A stretch of 64,000 nucleotides of DNA, taken from CAKMMH01 sp927798255 (GTDB taxonomy: Bacteria; Bdellovibrionota_C; UBA2361; CAKMMH01). Shown piece by piece: positions 45,618-55,227 of this stretch. Positions within the stretch are counted from its first letter, which is position 1. Each line of letters opens with the position of its first letter. A model generated the notes under the pieces. It did no database searches and was not told the DNA's origin. It saw only the letters and a program-made list of their open reading frames with translations. The stretch covers positions 1 through 64,000 of the forward strand of contig JAXFOK010000050.1 of NCBI GenBank assembly GCA_034180415.1, written 5' to 3'. The translations under genes and the position numbers were made by a program.

Positions 45618-45782
45618 ACTTTTATTTTAATGTTATCAATCAATATAAAAACTTATTTAAGTAAAATGTTATAGACAAGTTTTCTATATCTACTAGTTAC
45701 TTTTATATATATATGCTATAATGAACACTTAGAATTTGTTAAGATTATATGTATTTATTTATATATTTTTAGTAGGCATTTT

Positions 45783-47057
45783 ATGAATATTTCAGTTATT
45801 GGTCTTGGCTATGTGGGACTTCCACTAGCGTTAAATTTAGCTAAAAGTTTTGATAAAGTTGTTGGCTTTGATATTAATAGTAAAAAAGTTGATGCATTTA
45901 AAAATGGAATTGATGCTATTTCTGAAGGGCTTGAGGGGGAGCTTAAAAACACTAAGCTAATAATGACTTCAAACAAAGATGAGCTTAAGGGGACAGATTT
46001 TTATATTGTTTGTGTTCCAACTCCAATAGATGCTGACAAACGTCCTGATTTAACTCCTCTTGATGGTGCATGTCAAACAATTTCTGATCATTTAAAAAAA
46101 GGTGATATTGTAGTTTTTGAATCAACAGTATATCCAGGGCTTACTGAGGATTATTGCGGAGCACTTTTAGAAAAATTAACAGGACTTAAAAAGTATGAAG
46201 ATTTTAAACTAGGATATTCACCTGAAAGAATGAATCCAGGGGATAAAGAGCGAAGTGTAGATAAAATAGTAAAAGTGATTTCTGCGCAAGATAAAGAAAC
46301 GTTAAGGGTTGTAAAAGAAGTTTATAGTAAAGTCGTAAAAGTTGGCGTTTATGAGGCAGAATCAATAAAGGTAGCAGAGGCTGCAAAGGTAATTGAGAAT
46401 ACGCAACGTGATATTAATATTGCGCTTATGAATGAATGTGCGCTTATTTTTGATAAGATGGGAATTTCTACAAAAGCAGTATTAAATGCAGCAAGTACAA
46501 AGTGGAACTTTCTTAAATTTTCACCAGGCCTTGTTGGAGGACATTGTATAGGAGTTGACCCTTATTATTTAACTGCAAAAGCAGAGAGTCTTGGGTATCA
46601 TCCTGAAGTTATACTTGCAGGAAGAAGAATAAATGATAATATGGGAAAATTTATAGCAAATAAAACTATAAAGCTTCTTATTAAAAATGATGTAACGATA
46701 AGAGATGCAAAAATTGGAATTTTTGGATTAACATTTAAAGAAAATGTTGCAGATTTAAGAAATAGTAGAGTACCTGATATTTATAATGAGCTTAAGGAGT
46801 TTGGAATTAATCCACTTGTTTGTGACCCTTTTGCATCAAAAGAGCTAGCTAAAAAAGAGTATGATATTGATCTAGTTAATTTTGATGATTTTAAAAATTT
46901 AGATGCGATTGTTTTAGCAGTTGCTCATAGTGATTACATTGAAACAATATATGAAAAAATGCCTAATATGCTTAAAAATAATGGTGTTATTGTTGATGTA
47001 AAAACAGCATTTATGAATTTTAGAGATTCTAAAAATTATACTTATTGGGCGTTATAG
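45783..47057 (+). CDS. UDP-sugar dehydrogenase (TviB/WbpA-type nucleotide-sugar dehydrogenase)
   Basis: 424 residues. Oxidises C6 of a UDP-sugar to the acid with two NAD+. The NAD site is ISVIGLGYVGLPLALNLAKS. VCVPTPIDADKRPDLTPL and ESTVYPGLTEDYCG follow. The catalytic Cys255 is in VGGHCIGVDPYYLT. The C-terminal domain has IGIFGLTFKENVADLRNSRV. The sequence is closer to the UDP-GlcNAc/GalNAc 6-dehydrogenase group (TviB, WbpA, VipA) than to UDP-glucose dehydrogenase. The adjacent glycosyltransferase suggests a surface polysaccharide. Confidence 0.9.
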   Translation: MNISVIGLGYVGLPLALNLAKSFDKVVGFDINSKKVDAFKNGIDAISEGLEGELKNTKLIMTSNKDELKGTDFYIVCVPTPIDADKRPDLTPLDGACQTISDHLKKGDIVVFESTVYPGLTEDYCGALLEKLTGLKKYEDFKLGYSPERMNPGDKERSVDKIVKVISAQDKETLRVVKEVYSKVVKVGVYEAESIKVAEAAKVIENTQRDINIALMNECALIFDKMGISTKAVLNAASTKWNFLKFSPGLVGGHCIGVDPYYLTAKAESLGYHPEVILAGRRINDNMGKFIANKTIKLLIKNDVTIRDAKIGIFGLTFKENVADLRNSRVPDIYNELKEFGINPLVCDPFASKELAKKEYDIDLVNFDDFKNLDAIVLAVAHSDYIETIYEKMPNMLKNNGVIVDVKTAFMNFRDSKNYTYWAL

Positions 47058-47164
47058 AAGAAATTATTAGCCTAGAGAATAGCCAATAAAAATCATTGAG
47101 GCGCAAAAAGAGCAAGGCACTTTGAGGTGACGCAACCGCAAATAACGCAGCTATTTTTGATGCA

Positions 47165-48370
47165 TCATCGATTTTTATAAGCTTCAAGGCCTTTTTGAAG
47201 AACAAATATCCCATCTTTTATATCATCTTTATTGATGCAATATGCAAGACGAGCCTTGTTATTGCCTTTTCCATTTTGCATATAAAATCCAGCGCCTGGT
47301 GCTATAAATGAAGTCTTATTTTCATATGAAAATTGAGTTAAAAGATATATCGCAAAATCTTCAACATTATCTATTGGAAATTGCACGGTCATATAAAACG
47401 CGCCTTCTGGCTTATAGGCAGTTATCCCTTGAACTTGACATATGGCGTCATACAAAACATCTCTTCTTTCTTGATACTCTTTTCTTATTTTTTCAAGATA
47501 ACTTATAGGAAGCTGTTCAATTGTTTTTGCTGCTGCGTATTGCTCAATTGTTGGGGCGCAAAGACGAGCTTGCGCAATATGTAAAACTGTTGAAAGAACA
47601 TCTTGATTTTTGGTAATTAACGCACCAAGTCTTGCTCCACAAAGACTATATCTTTTTGAAAGGCTATCAATGATTATTATACGAGGATTATCCTTGTCGA
47701 TTTCTAATGCACATTTTGGTTTTATGCTATCATAAACATATTCTCTATAAGCCTCATCAACAACTAAAAAGAAATTGTATTCTTCACAAATATTTAATAA
47801 AAACTTAATGTCATTTTCATCATATACCGTGCCTGTTGGGTTATTAGGATTACATAGCAAAATTGCACGAGTTCTGTTTGTAATCTTTTTTTCAATTTCT
47901 TCTTTAGAAGGAAGTGTAAAATTATTTTCTAAATCACTAAGAACTGGTATTAAATCAACACCACTTTCTGCACCAAAACTTATATAGTTTGCATATGTTG
48001 GGTCAAATACTATTACTTCATCCCCAGGGTCACAGCATGACATAAAAATAAACAAAAGTGCTTCACTTGCCCCCATTGAAATTATAAAGTTATCCTCTGT
48101 TAAGTCTAAATTGTAATTTGTATTTAAATAGTTTGCCCAAGTGCGTCTTAAAGTCTTATTTCCACGAGAATCTTCATATGCAATAACAGGTTCGGTGTAT
48201 TCTTTCATTGCATTATAAAATACTGATGGAGATGCAATATCTGGTTGACCTATATTAAAATGATAAACTTTTACACCTTTTTCTTTTGCTTGATTCGCGT
48301 ATTTTGCAAGCTTTCTAATAGGTGAAGTCGGGGTAAATCTAGCTCTGTTTGATAATAATATTCTTTTCAT
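47165..48370 (-). CDS. Class I aminotransferase (aspartate aminotransferase-like)
   Basis: 401 residues, PLP-dependent. Fold-type I hallmarks are FNIGQPDIASP near the N-terminus, MGASEALLFIFMSCCDPGDE, LCNPNNPTGTVYDENDI, VVDEAYREYVY, and the PLP lysine in DSLSKRYSLCGARLGALITK at about residue 239. PEGAFYMTVQFP and NKARLAYCINKDDIK are near the end. The family covers aspartate, aromatic and LL-DAP aminotransferases; substrate cannot be fixed. It lies 21 bases downstream of feoAB on the same strand. Confidence 0.87.
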   Translation of the reverse strand: MKRILLSNRARFTPTSPIRKLAKYANQAKEKGVKVYHFNIGQPDIASPSVFYNAMKEYTEPVIAYEDSRGNKTLRRTWANYLNTNYNLDLTEDNFIISMGASEALLFIFMSCCDPGDEVIVFDPTYANYISFGAESGVDLIPVLSDLENNFTLPSKEEIEKKITNRTRAILLCNPNNPTGTVYDENDIKFLLNICEEYNFFLVVDEAYREYVYDSIKPKCALEIDKDNPRIIIIDSLSKRYSLCGARLGALITKNQDVLSTVLHIAQARLCAPTIEQYAAAKTIEQLPISYLEKIRKEYQERRDVLYDAICQVQGITAYKPEGAFYMTVQFPIDNVEDFAIYLLTQFSYENKTSFIAPGAGFYMQNGKGNNKARLAYCINKDDIKDGIFVLQKGLEAYKNR

Positions 48371-48391
48371 AAGGTTTTAGTCTAAACGCTT

Positions 48392-50779
48392 TTAAAGTAA
48401 TGTCAATATAAGAAGCCCTAAATGATAGATTATAAAGGCAACTAACCAAGCGATAACACATTGCAAAAATGGGATTAAAATTGCATAGCCTTTTCCAAGT
48501 TCATGTCTAATCGTAGCAATTGTTGCAACACAAGGAGTGTATAAAAGAGAGAAAACTAAGAATACATAAGCTGTAAGATTTGTGAACATTAAAGGAAGTT
48601 TTGAGATATCCCCATTTAATAAAACAGTAAGAGTGCTAACTACACTTTCTTTTGCCATAAAGCCAGTAATAAACGATGTGCAAACTTCCCAATTAGTAAT
48701 GCCAAGAGGCTTAAAAATTGGTAAAAGAAAGTTTCCTAAAAGTGAAAGCAAGCTATCTTTTGAGTCAGTTACTAAATTTAATCTTGAATCAAAATTTTGA
48801 AAAAACCAAATAACAATTGTTGCAACAAAAATTATTCTAAAAGCTTTTGTGATAAAACTTTTAGCTTTTTTACAAATAAGTCTATAAATACTTATGGCTG
48901 TTGGCACTCTATAATTTGGAAGCTCCATAACAAAAGGAATTGGCTCTCCCTTAAAAACAAGAAGTTTTAAAAGAAGGGCAAAGAAAATGCTACAAAAAAT
49001 TCCAAGCACATATAAACTTATAATTATAAGCACTTGATACTCTTTAAAAAATGCTGCAGTAAAAAGTGTATAAATAGGAAGTTTGGCAGAACAACTCATA
49101 AATGGAGTTAAAAATATTGTAATTTTCCTGTCACGTTCTGATGTTAAAGTTCGTGTTGCCATAATCGCTGGTACTGAGCAACCAAATCCTAAAAGCATTG
49201 GTACAAAGCTTCTTCCTGAAAGTCCGATTTTTCTTAGCAGTTTATCCATAACAAAGGCAATCCGCGCCATATAACCTGTATCTTCTAAAATTGATAAAAA
49301 GAAAAAAAGCACAACAATTAAAGGAAGAAACACTAATACACTTCCAACCCCAGCAAATACGCCATTAATTATTAAAGAGTGTACTGTTTCATTTAATCCA
49401 TAATTTGTTAGAGAAACATCAACTATATTTGTAATTTTATCAATAAGGGCTTGCATTAAATCAGATAAAAAAGTTCCAACCCATCCAAAAGTTAAATAAA
49501 AAATTAATGCCATTATCGCAATAAATGACGGAATAGCAGTAAATTTACCAGTTAACACTTTATCTAGTTTTAATGAAAAATTATGTTCCTTGTTTTCTTT
49601 TGGTTTATAGATATAGTTTTTACACTGTTCATCAATAAAAGAAAAACGCATGTTGGCAATAATATCTTCACTTTCTAACTGTTTTTCTTTTTCTATTTGA
49701 GAAATTATTTGCCTGCAAGTACTAAGAGTTTCTTTATCTAAATTTAATAATGACCCTATAAGAGTATCGTTTTCAATAAGTTTAGTTGCACAAAATCTTA
49801 GAGGCAAATGATTTAACTTTGCATTATTTTCTATCAAATGCATAATTGAGTGAATGGCTTTATGTATAGTACCGTCATTTGCGTCATTTTTACAAAAATC
49901 TAATTTTTTAGGAAGCTCTTCATATCTTGCAGTATTAATTGCATGCTGCAATAATTCTTCTAATCCTTCATTTTTACTTGCAGAAATCGGAACAATAGGA
50001 ATTCCTAAATTTTCTTCAAGACCGTTTATGTCAATTTTTTCATTATTTTTATTTACCTCATCCATCATATTAAGCGCAATAACCATAGGAATATTAAGCT
50101 CGATAAGTTCTAAGGTTAAAAATAAATTCCTTTCAATATTTGTTGCGTCAATAATGTTAATAATAAGATTAGGTGAAGTGTTGAATAAAAAATCTCTTGT
50201 TATAATTTCTTCATTACTATATGGCGCGAGAGAATAAATCCCTGGTAAATCAGTTAGGGTAATATTTTCATGATTTTTTATTGTGCCTCTTGTTTCATCA
50301 ACTGTAACTCCAGGAAAGTTTCCTACGTGTTGATTGGAACCTGTAAGCTTATTATAAAGAGTAGTTTTTCCTGAATTTTGATTTCCAATCAAAGCAAAAT
50401 TCATTTTATCATTTAAATTAAATTTCGGAGTTTTGTTTTGATAAAATCTATTTTCACCTTTTCTTGAATGCTCTATTTCAATATTTGAATCTTTTTTATA
50501 ATTATTTTTATACCAATTATAGTTATCTTTAATGTCTTTTATAAAAATATTTTTAGCTTCATTTTTTCTTAATGTTAATTCATACCCTCTTATAAGTACT
50601 TGTATCGGATCTCCAAGAGGGGCAGTTTTTGTAAGCTTAATTTCAGTATTAGGGGTAAGCCCCATACTAAGAAATCGCTTTTTTAGTGGTTTATCAGCAC
50701 AGTTAATCTTCGTAATTGTCGCAGACTTGCCTAATGTAAGGTCGCATAAAGTGTGTTCTTTTTTAAACATATTTGCCAT
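48392..50779 (-). CDS. feoB: Ferrous iron transporter, FeoA-FeoB fusion
   Basis: 795 residues. Residues 1-80 are a FeoA SH3-like domain (LTLGKSATITKINC, KKRFLSMGLTPNTEI, RGYELTLRKNEA). A linker and the FeoB G domain follow: G1 GNQNSGKTTLYNKLTG at about 130, G2 PGVTVDE, G3 DLPGIYSLAP, G4 NMMDE. The membrane part has the two Gate motifs (MARIAFVMDKLLRKIGLSGR with FVPMLLGFGCSVPAIMATRT) and TPCVATIATIRHELG. It imports Fe2+ across the inner membrane, mainly under anoxic conditions. Fusions of FeoA to FeoB are known in anaerobes. No Fur box was identified with confidence. Confidence 0.93.
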   Translation of the reverse strand: MANMFKKEHTLCDLTLGKSATITKINCADKPLKKRFLSMGLTPNTEIKLTKTAPLGDPIQVLIRGYELTLRKNEAKNIFIKDIKDNYNWYKNNYKKDSNIEIEHSRKGENRFYQNKTPKFNLNDKMNFALIGNQNSGKTTLYNKLTGSNQHVGNFPGVTVDETRGTIKNHENITLTDLPGIYSLAPYSNEEIITRDFLFNTSPNLIINIIDATNIERNLFLTLELIELNIPMVIALNMMDEVNKNNEKIDINGLEENLGIPIVPISASKNEGLEELLQHAINTARYEELPKKLDFCKNDANDGTIHKAIHSIMHLIENNAKLNHLPLRFCATKLIENDTLIGSLLNLDKETLSTCRQIISQIEKEKQLESEDIIANMRFSFIDEQCKNYIYKPKENKEHNFSLKLDKVLTGKFTAIPSFIAIMALIFYLTFGWVGTFLSDLMQALIDKITNIVDVSLTNYGLNETVHSLIINGVFAGVGSVLVFLPLIVVLFFFLSILEDTGYMARIAFVMDKLLRKIGLSGRSFVPMLLGFGCSVPAIMATRTLTSERDRKITIFLTPFMSCSAKLPIYTLFTAAFFKEYQVLIIISLYVLGIFCSIFFALLLKLLVFKGEPIPFVMELPNYRVPTAISIYRLICKKAKSFITKAFRIIFVATIVIWFFQNFDSRLNLVTDSKDSLLSLLGNFLLPIFKPLGITNWEVCTSFITGFMAKESVVSTLTVLLNGDISKLPLMFTNLTAYVFLVFSLLYTPCVATIATIRHELGKGYAILIPFLQCVIAWLVAFIIYHLGLLILTLL

Positions 50780-50911
50780 TTTATAATATTTTCAATATGT
50801 TACAAGTTGAAATTTGCATTTTAAGTTTTGAGACTATTATGCCGAACATACATTTAGAAAGCAATGTTTCTGTATTAATAAAATTTTATACTTAGAATAA
50901 AATATTTATCG

Positions 50912-51496
50912 ATGACAAGTAAATTTGAAGACAAAAATTATTATGAAATATTAGGTGTAAGCCAAGATGCCTCTAAAGAGGCTATCTCTAAGGCTTATAA
51001 AGAAATAGCCCTTATTTATCATCCAGATTCAAATTTTTTTAGCGAAATATTAGGTAACAGAGAAGAAGATAGCCAAAGTTTAGAAGACTTTCAGATTATT
51101 ACAAATGCGTTTAGCGTTCTTACTGATGATGCAAAACGTGCTGAATATGATAGTACACTTGTTTCATTTCGTGATTGGAGTGATGGTGAAACGCCAGATG
51201 AATATTTTAATGATATGCTTAAGAAAAAATCAATAAGTTTTGGTATGAGAAATTTAAAGAGGGAAAGAGAAGCAACGGTTTCTGCATCAGCAAATAATTT
51301 AAAATATTTTCAGGATTTTGATAAAAGCAGAAAAAGTAAAATAGAAGAAAAATCTAGAGAATATTTAAATAAGATTGAAAATAGTACATTTTCACAAATC
51401 GTAAAAACTAGATTTTCCAATAAGTTAGACTTACTTATGATATTAGCTATAGGATTAATATTTGCAACCATAATCTTATATTTTCTAGCGTATTAA
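50912..51496 (+). CDS. J-domain protein with C-terminal membrane anchor
   Basis: 194 residues. Residues 8-75 are a J domain: NYYEILGVSQDASKEAISKA, YKEIALIYHPDSN with the essential HPD at 37-39, then DFQIITNAFSVLTDDAKRAE and YDSTL. There is no Gly/Phe or zinc-finger region, so this is a class III (DnaJ-like) co-chaperone. The last 25 residues form a membrane helix (LMILAIGLIFATIILYFLAY), placing the J domain in the cytoplasm at the inner membrane. It would stimulate a DnaK partner at a membrane site. Confidence 0.88.
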   Translation: MTSKFEDKNYYEILGVSQDASKEAISKAYKEIALIYHPDSNFFSEILGNREEDSQSLEDFQIITNAFSVLTDDAKRAEYDSTLVSFRDWSDGETPDEYFNDMLKKKSISFGMRNLKREREATVSASANNLKYFQDFDKSRKSKIEEKSREYLNKIENSTFSQIVKTRFSNKLDLLMILAIGLIFATIILYFLAY

Positions 51497-51606
51497 AAAA
51501 AGCGTCAAAATCTAAATAATTTTTATATTCCATCGATACCACATACAAGTAGGATTGGATCTTAGAAAGAAATTTTTAAGACTTATTTAAATTAAATGAG
51601 GTGTAT

Positions 51607-51933
51607 ATGGAAATACGATCTTTAAGTACAATGCCAGTGGTGCATTTAACTAATAAGCAAGTAGCTTCACCTACAAAAGAGCAAGGAGAGATTGCTAAAG
51701 CAGTCGTTAATAACAAAATCTCTGCTGCTTACATCGGTGATAAAAAAGATAAGAAAGAAATAGAAGATGTAGAAATAGCTAATTATGAAGCCTCTGGAGC
51801 TGAAATTAGAGATGTTTTAGAAGCAACGGAATTAGCAAAAGAAGTCGCGATTAATTTAAAAGAATTACCTGAAAAAGCAATAGACGCGCAAGCAAATCAG
51901 ACAAAAGAAAAAGTCTGGTCTCTTCTAGAATGA
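51607..51933 (+). CDS. Hypothetical protein
   Basis: 108 residues from ATG 51607 (GAGG five bases upstream; GTG 51601 is the alternative). Hydrophilic and Ala/Lys/Glu-rich, probably helical (IRDVLEATELAKEVAINLKE, LPEKAIDAQANQTKEKVW). No signal, membrane segment or known motif. Its coding bias and ribosome-binding site support a real gene. It is convergent with rsmD across a symmetric hairpin. I cannot assign a role. Confidence 0.55.
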   Translation: MEIRSLSTMPVVHLTNKQVASPTKEQGEIAKAVVNNKISAAYIGDKKDKKEIEDVEIANYEASGAEIRDVLEATELAKEVAINLKELPEKAIDAQANQTKEKVWSLLE

Positions 51934-51942
51934 TATTAATGT

Positions 51943-51976
51943 ATATTGGAGCTTATTTAAATATAAGCTCCAATAT
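51943..51976. terminator. Symmetric hairpin between convergent genes, probable bidirectional terminator
   Basis: ATATTGGAGCTTAT (51943-51956) pairs exactly with ATAAGCTCCAATAT (51963-51976). The T-runs are poor on both sides, so termination is inferred from its strength and position. Confidence 0.6.
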
Positions 51977-51986
51977 GACAGTAATA

Positions 51987-52532
51987 TTATGATATATTCC
52001 TATAATATATCATCACTGTATTCCCGTATCTTTTTTGTTTCTCCTCTTTAATATTTTCAAACACTAATTCTTTATATTCTTTCGGGTCGATTTGAACAAT
52101 AATCATTTCAGGTGATAAAGTTTTAAAATTTTTATCTACTAATTGAATAGCTTTTATCCAAAGTTCTTTATATTGAGGCGGAGCAATAAAAATAATATCA
52201 AATTTATCATTAGTCGATTCAAGAAATTTAAATGAATCTTTAAAAAGGATATTTGTGCTATTTTGAAATCCAGTTTTTTTTGTATTTTCTTTTAGAGTAT
52301 TAATCGCGTTTTTATTGTTATCAATAAATGTTACATGTTTGGCACCTTGACTTAATGCCTCTAATCCTACAGATCCGCTTCCTCCGAAAAGATCTAAAAA
52401 AGTTTTATCTTGAATATTATTTCTTATTGTGTCAAAAAGTGCAGTTTTAACTCTATCTAGAATCGGTCTTGTGGAATCGCCAGGAACAGAAGATAATTTT
52501 AAGCCTTTTTTTTCACCACCTACAATTTGCAT
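51987..52532 (-). CDS. rsmD: 16S rRNA (guanine966-N2)-methyltransferase RsmD-like
   Basis: 181 residues. The RsmD pattern is clear: MQIVGGEKKGLKLSSVPG, RPILDRVKTALFDTI, the SAM site FLDLFGGSGSVGLEALSQGA and VTFIDNNKNAINTLKENT. The catalytic (D/N)PP(Y/F) motif, expected after strand 4, reads FIAPPQYKE here, so the acidic or amide residue is Ala. Activity may be altered, or the motif may have drifted. It forms a minus-strand run with lipB and the flavodiiron gene (11- and 4-base gaps). Confidence 0.85.
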   Translation of the reverse strand: MQIVGGEKKGLKLSSVPGDSTRPILDRVKTALFDTIRNNIQDKTFLDLFGGSGSVGLEALSQGAKHVTFIDNNKNAINTLKENTKKTGFQNSTNILFKDSFKFLESTNDKFDIIFIAPPQYKELWIKAIQLVDKNFKTLSPEMIIVQIDPKEYKELVFENIKEEKQKRYGNTVMIYYRNIS

Positions 52533-52543
52533 TTTTTACCTTT

Positions 52544-53206
52544 TTAAAAATTAAAATCATTATTAAATTCATTTATAAAATATTTTATAAATAAATCATA
52601 AGAAATTTTTTTATTAATTTGTCCTTCTATTGAAGTTACTTTTAAATTATTAAATCCGCAAGGGTTCATAAGATTAAATAAATTTAAAATATCATTATAA
52701 ATATTTACAGAAATTCCATGCATCGTGTGATATTTTTTTACATGTACTCCAATAAACCCAATTTTTTGAAGAATATTGTTTTTGTAAACAAATACTCCCT
52801 CCATATTATCATCTCTTTTTGCATCAATGTTAAAATATTTTAAAGTGTTTATTAAAATATTTTCAAGTTTGTGAACATAATCTCTTATATTTAAATTATG
52901 TTCTTTTAAATTTATAATAGGGTAGAATACAAGTTGTCCAATTCCATGAGCTGTAACTTTTCCTCCACGATTTGATTCAAAAATTTCTATATTATTATTG
53001 TTTAAATATTCTTTGCTAACTAATAAATCACTTAATATTTTATTTTTTCCAAAAGTAATAACATTTTGATGTTCTACTATTAGCAAATAACTTTTTCTTT
53101 GAGCCTTTAATAAATTTTCCCTACATGCGTTTTGGAATTTAAAAATACGCTTATAATTATAGTTTTTTAAATAAAATATTTTTAATTTACTATTATTGCT
53201 TTGCAT
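52544..53206 (-). CDS. lipB: Octanoyl-[ACP]:protein N-octanoyltransferase LipB
   Basis: 220 residues. Transfers octanoyl from ACP to lipoyl domains of 2-oxoacid dehydrogenases and GcvH. Recognisable blocks are LLIVEHQNVITFGK, SNRGGKVTAHGIGQLVFYPI (the RGG-x-T-x-HGPGQ motif with I for P), KIGFIGVHVKKYHTMHGISV with the active-site Lys region, and LMNPCGFNNLKVTS with the catalytic Cys. LipA is not in the window. It lies between rsmD and the flavodiiron gene. Confidence 0.9.
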   Translation of the reverse strand: MQSNNSKLKIFYLKNYNYKRIFKFQNACRENLLKAQRKSYLLIVEHQNVITFGKNKILSDLLVSKEYLNNNNIEIFESNRGGKVTAHGIGQLVFYPIINLKEHNLNIRDYVHKLENILINTLKYFNIDAKRDDNMEGVFVYKNNILQKIGFIGVHVKKYHTMHGISVNIYNDILNLFNLMNPCGFNNLKVTSIEGQINKKISYDLFIKYFINEFNNDFNF

Positions 53207-53210
53207 TTAT

Positions 53211-54374
53211 TTATAAATTTTTCCCTATTTCATATAAAGAAGATAAAACTTCTTTGGTAGGTTTAAATTTACAAGAAGCAGGTTCTTTTAAAATAGAAAA
53301 ATTCATTCTTGCAAAATATTCTGTAATTTTTTTAACATTTATTGGAGCCCAACCATAAGAACCAAAAGCAAAAGCAATCTTATTTAAAGGTTTTAATCCT
53401 TCTAAATAAGTAAGAGCGCTTGCTACTGTTGGTAAAATATTAGAATTAAGAGTAGGGGAACCAACAAATATATATTTTGCGTCAATTGCTTCAGTTGCAA
53501 CAATTGTGTTATGTGTAGTTTTTAAATTACAAACTTTAATTTCTAGATCTTTATTTGTCATTAATCCATCTATTAAACTTCTTGCCATTTTATCAGTGCT
53601 TTGCCACATAGAATCATAAATAATAACAGCTTTTTCTTTATTTTTACCATTTGCAAAGTCGCTATAAAGAGACAGCATTTCGTTTATGTATTTTTTAAGT
53701 ATTAATCCATGGCTATTTGCAACAATTTCAATTTCAAGTTTTTTAAGTTTTTCTAAAGTGTTTAAAACTTGTCTTGAATATGGCATTACGATATTTGCAT
53801 AGTATTTTCTTGCTTCATATAAAAGCGTATCAAGGCTTTCTTCGTAATCAAATGTATAAGATGACGCGTAATGTTGCCCGAGAATATCCATTGAAAATAA
53901 GAGTTTTTGTTTTGGAAGATAAGTTACCATTGATTCTGGCCAGTGAACCATAGGAGTATCATAAAAATAAAGAGTGTTATCTCCAATATTTAAACTTTCG
54001 CCATCTTTAACAATTTGAAATTTCCAATTTGTTGTATCAAAATAAAGTGATAAAGTGTCTTTGCATTTTTGATTACAAAGTAATATAGCATTTGGATATT
54101 TTTCTATAACATAGGAAAGGGCGCTAGAGTGATCAGGTTCGGCGTGATTACAAACAATATAATCAAGAGTTGTAGCTCCTAGTGTATCCAAAATATTTTT
54201 TAAAAATTCATCTTTAAATAAGTATTTTACAGAATCAATTAATACATTTTTTTTATCTTTTATAATGTATGAATTATAAGTAGAACCATTTTGTGTTTCA
54301 TAACCGTGAAAGTCTCTAACATTCCAGTCTTTTATGCCAACTAAGTAAACATTTTGAGTAATATTTTTTATCAT
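53211..54374 (-). CDS. Flavodiiron protein (A-type, FprA-like)
   Basis: 387 residues. The N-terminal metallo-beta-lactamase domain carries the diiron ligands in CNHAEPDHSSAL (HxExDH), then MVHWPESM and FSMDILGQHYAS. The C-terminal flavodoxin domain has AVIIYDSMWQSTDKMARSLI and VGSPTLNSNILPTVASALTY with AFGSYGW. It reduces O2 to water or NO to N2O in the cytoplasm, protecting anaerobes and microaerophiles. There is no fused rubredoxin, so an external electron donor is needed. It is first in a run with lipB and rsmD. Confidence 0.95.
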   Translation of the reverse strand: MIKNITQNVYLVGIKDWNVRDFHGYETQNGSTYNSYIIKDKKNVLIDSVKYLFKDEFLKNILDTLGATTLDYIVCNHAEPDHSSALSYVIEKYPNAILLCNQKCKDTLSLYFDTTNWKFQIVKDGESLNIGDNTLYFYDTPMVHWPESMVTYLPKQKLLFSMDILGQHYASSYTFDYEESLDTLLYEARKYYANIVMPYSRQVLNTLEKLKKLEIEIVANSHGLILKKYINEMLSLYSDFANGKNKEKAVIIYDSMWQSTDKMARSLIDGLMTNKDLEIKVCNLKTTHNTIVATEAIDAKYIFVGSPTLNSNILPTVASALTYLEGLKPLNKIAFAFGSYGWAPINVKKITEYFARMNFSILKEPASCKFKPTKEVLSSLYEIGKNL

Positions 54375-54691
54375 TTTTTATTTCCTTAAAAAGAGTTTTT
54401 TTCTGATTATAGAAAATGAAAATAAATATAACAATGAATACAGAAAAATTTTTTGCGATAATTAAAAAAATATTATTTATTAGTGAATTAATTTAAGAAA
54501 CGATAATTTAGAAATTTTGAAAAAAATGAATATGTGATATCTAAAAGATCGCTTTGAAACCATCGTTAAATAACACTTTAAAGGTAACCTAAAATAACCT
54601 TAAAAGCGAATCTTTTAAATTTTTTTGTTTGTAAATTAACCTTTTATATAACCGCTACTTAAGCGTAGCAAACTATAGCACGGAGACCAAA

Positions 54692-54879
54692 CTTGAGGGG
54701 GAAGAGGATAAAGACGAGCTTAAAGTCACTGACTTTTAAACGCTTTTACACAGCCTTGCTAAGGATTACATCCGCCTTGCTAAGGATTAAATCCAAAGTT
54801 TACTATGTAAAAAGCGCTCTTGTTTGTCAGTAAGCTCGTTTTTAGCGCAGAAAAAGAACTTTTCCTCTTCCCCCACAAG
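54692..54879. repeat. Large nested inverted repeat with internal tandem repeat
   Basis: From the outside in, these arms pair: CTTG/CAAG (54692/54876), GGGGGAAGAGGA/TCCTCTTCCCCC (54697/54863), ACGAGCTTA/TAAGCTCGT (54714/54831), CTGAC/GTCAG (54729/54826) and CGCTTTTACA/TGTAAAAAGCG (54741/54806, one bulge). The central part has two copies of GCCTTGCTAAGGATTA (54753-54768 and 54774-54789), each with a CCTT-GCT-AAGG palindrome. The order of the arms is kept, so one long folded stem is possible. Confidence 0.8.
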
Positions 54880-54918
54880 CCCCCCCCCCGGGGCGTCACC
54901 CATTTCATTAGCATGGTA

Positions 54919-54954
54919 GAGAACTACTCGCATCCGTACCTGCGAGTAGTTCTC
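54919..54954. repeat. Perfect 14-bp hairpin
   Basis: GAGAACTACTCGCA (54919-54932) pairs exactly with TGCGAGTAGTTCTC (54941-54954) around the loop TCCGTACC. No T-run follows on either strand. Confidence 0.8.
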
Positions 54955-55227
54955 CTAGAATCTTTATGATTATGAGACACCCAAAATCTCTTAATCTTCT
55001 AGTGCTTGCATATTGAAAGGAGATAGCGAGACACATGCGAAGCATACCATGTCAAGTTTTTATATATTACTAAACTTTCTAATTTATGTCAATTAAATTT
55101 TAATAAAATGCGATCTTTTTCTTTCTGTTTTTGATTGATTTGCTTTTATTATTGCATTTAAAAAAAATGTGTGTTATAAACATGTTATAACATACTGCAA
55201 TTATTATATTTATTGATTATTTTCAAA

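Larger units (their letters stand above)
54375..55227. other. Long non-coding structured region
   Basis: About 850 bases without a supported gene. It holds an imperfect inverted repeat at 54543-54616 (AAAAGATCGCTTT against AAAGCGAATCTTTT), a large nested inverted repeat (separate entry), a 14-bp hairpin (separate entry) and a small ATGC-GAA-GCAT hairpin near 55037-55047. The 54640-55050 part is visibly richer in GC than the flanks, which suggests a structured RNA or an inserted element. The last 180 bases are plain AT-rich DNA upstream of the VTC gene. Confidence 0.6.
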
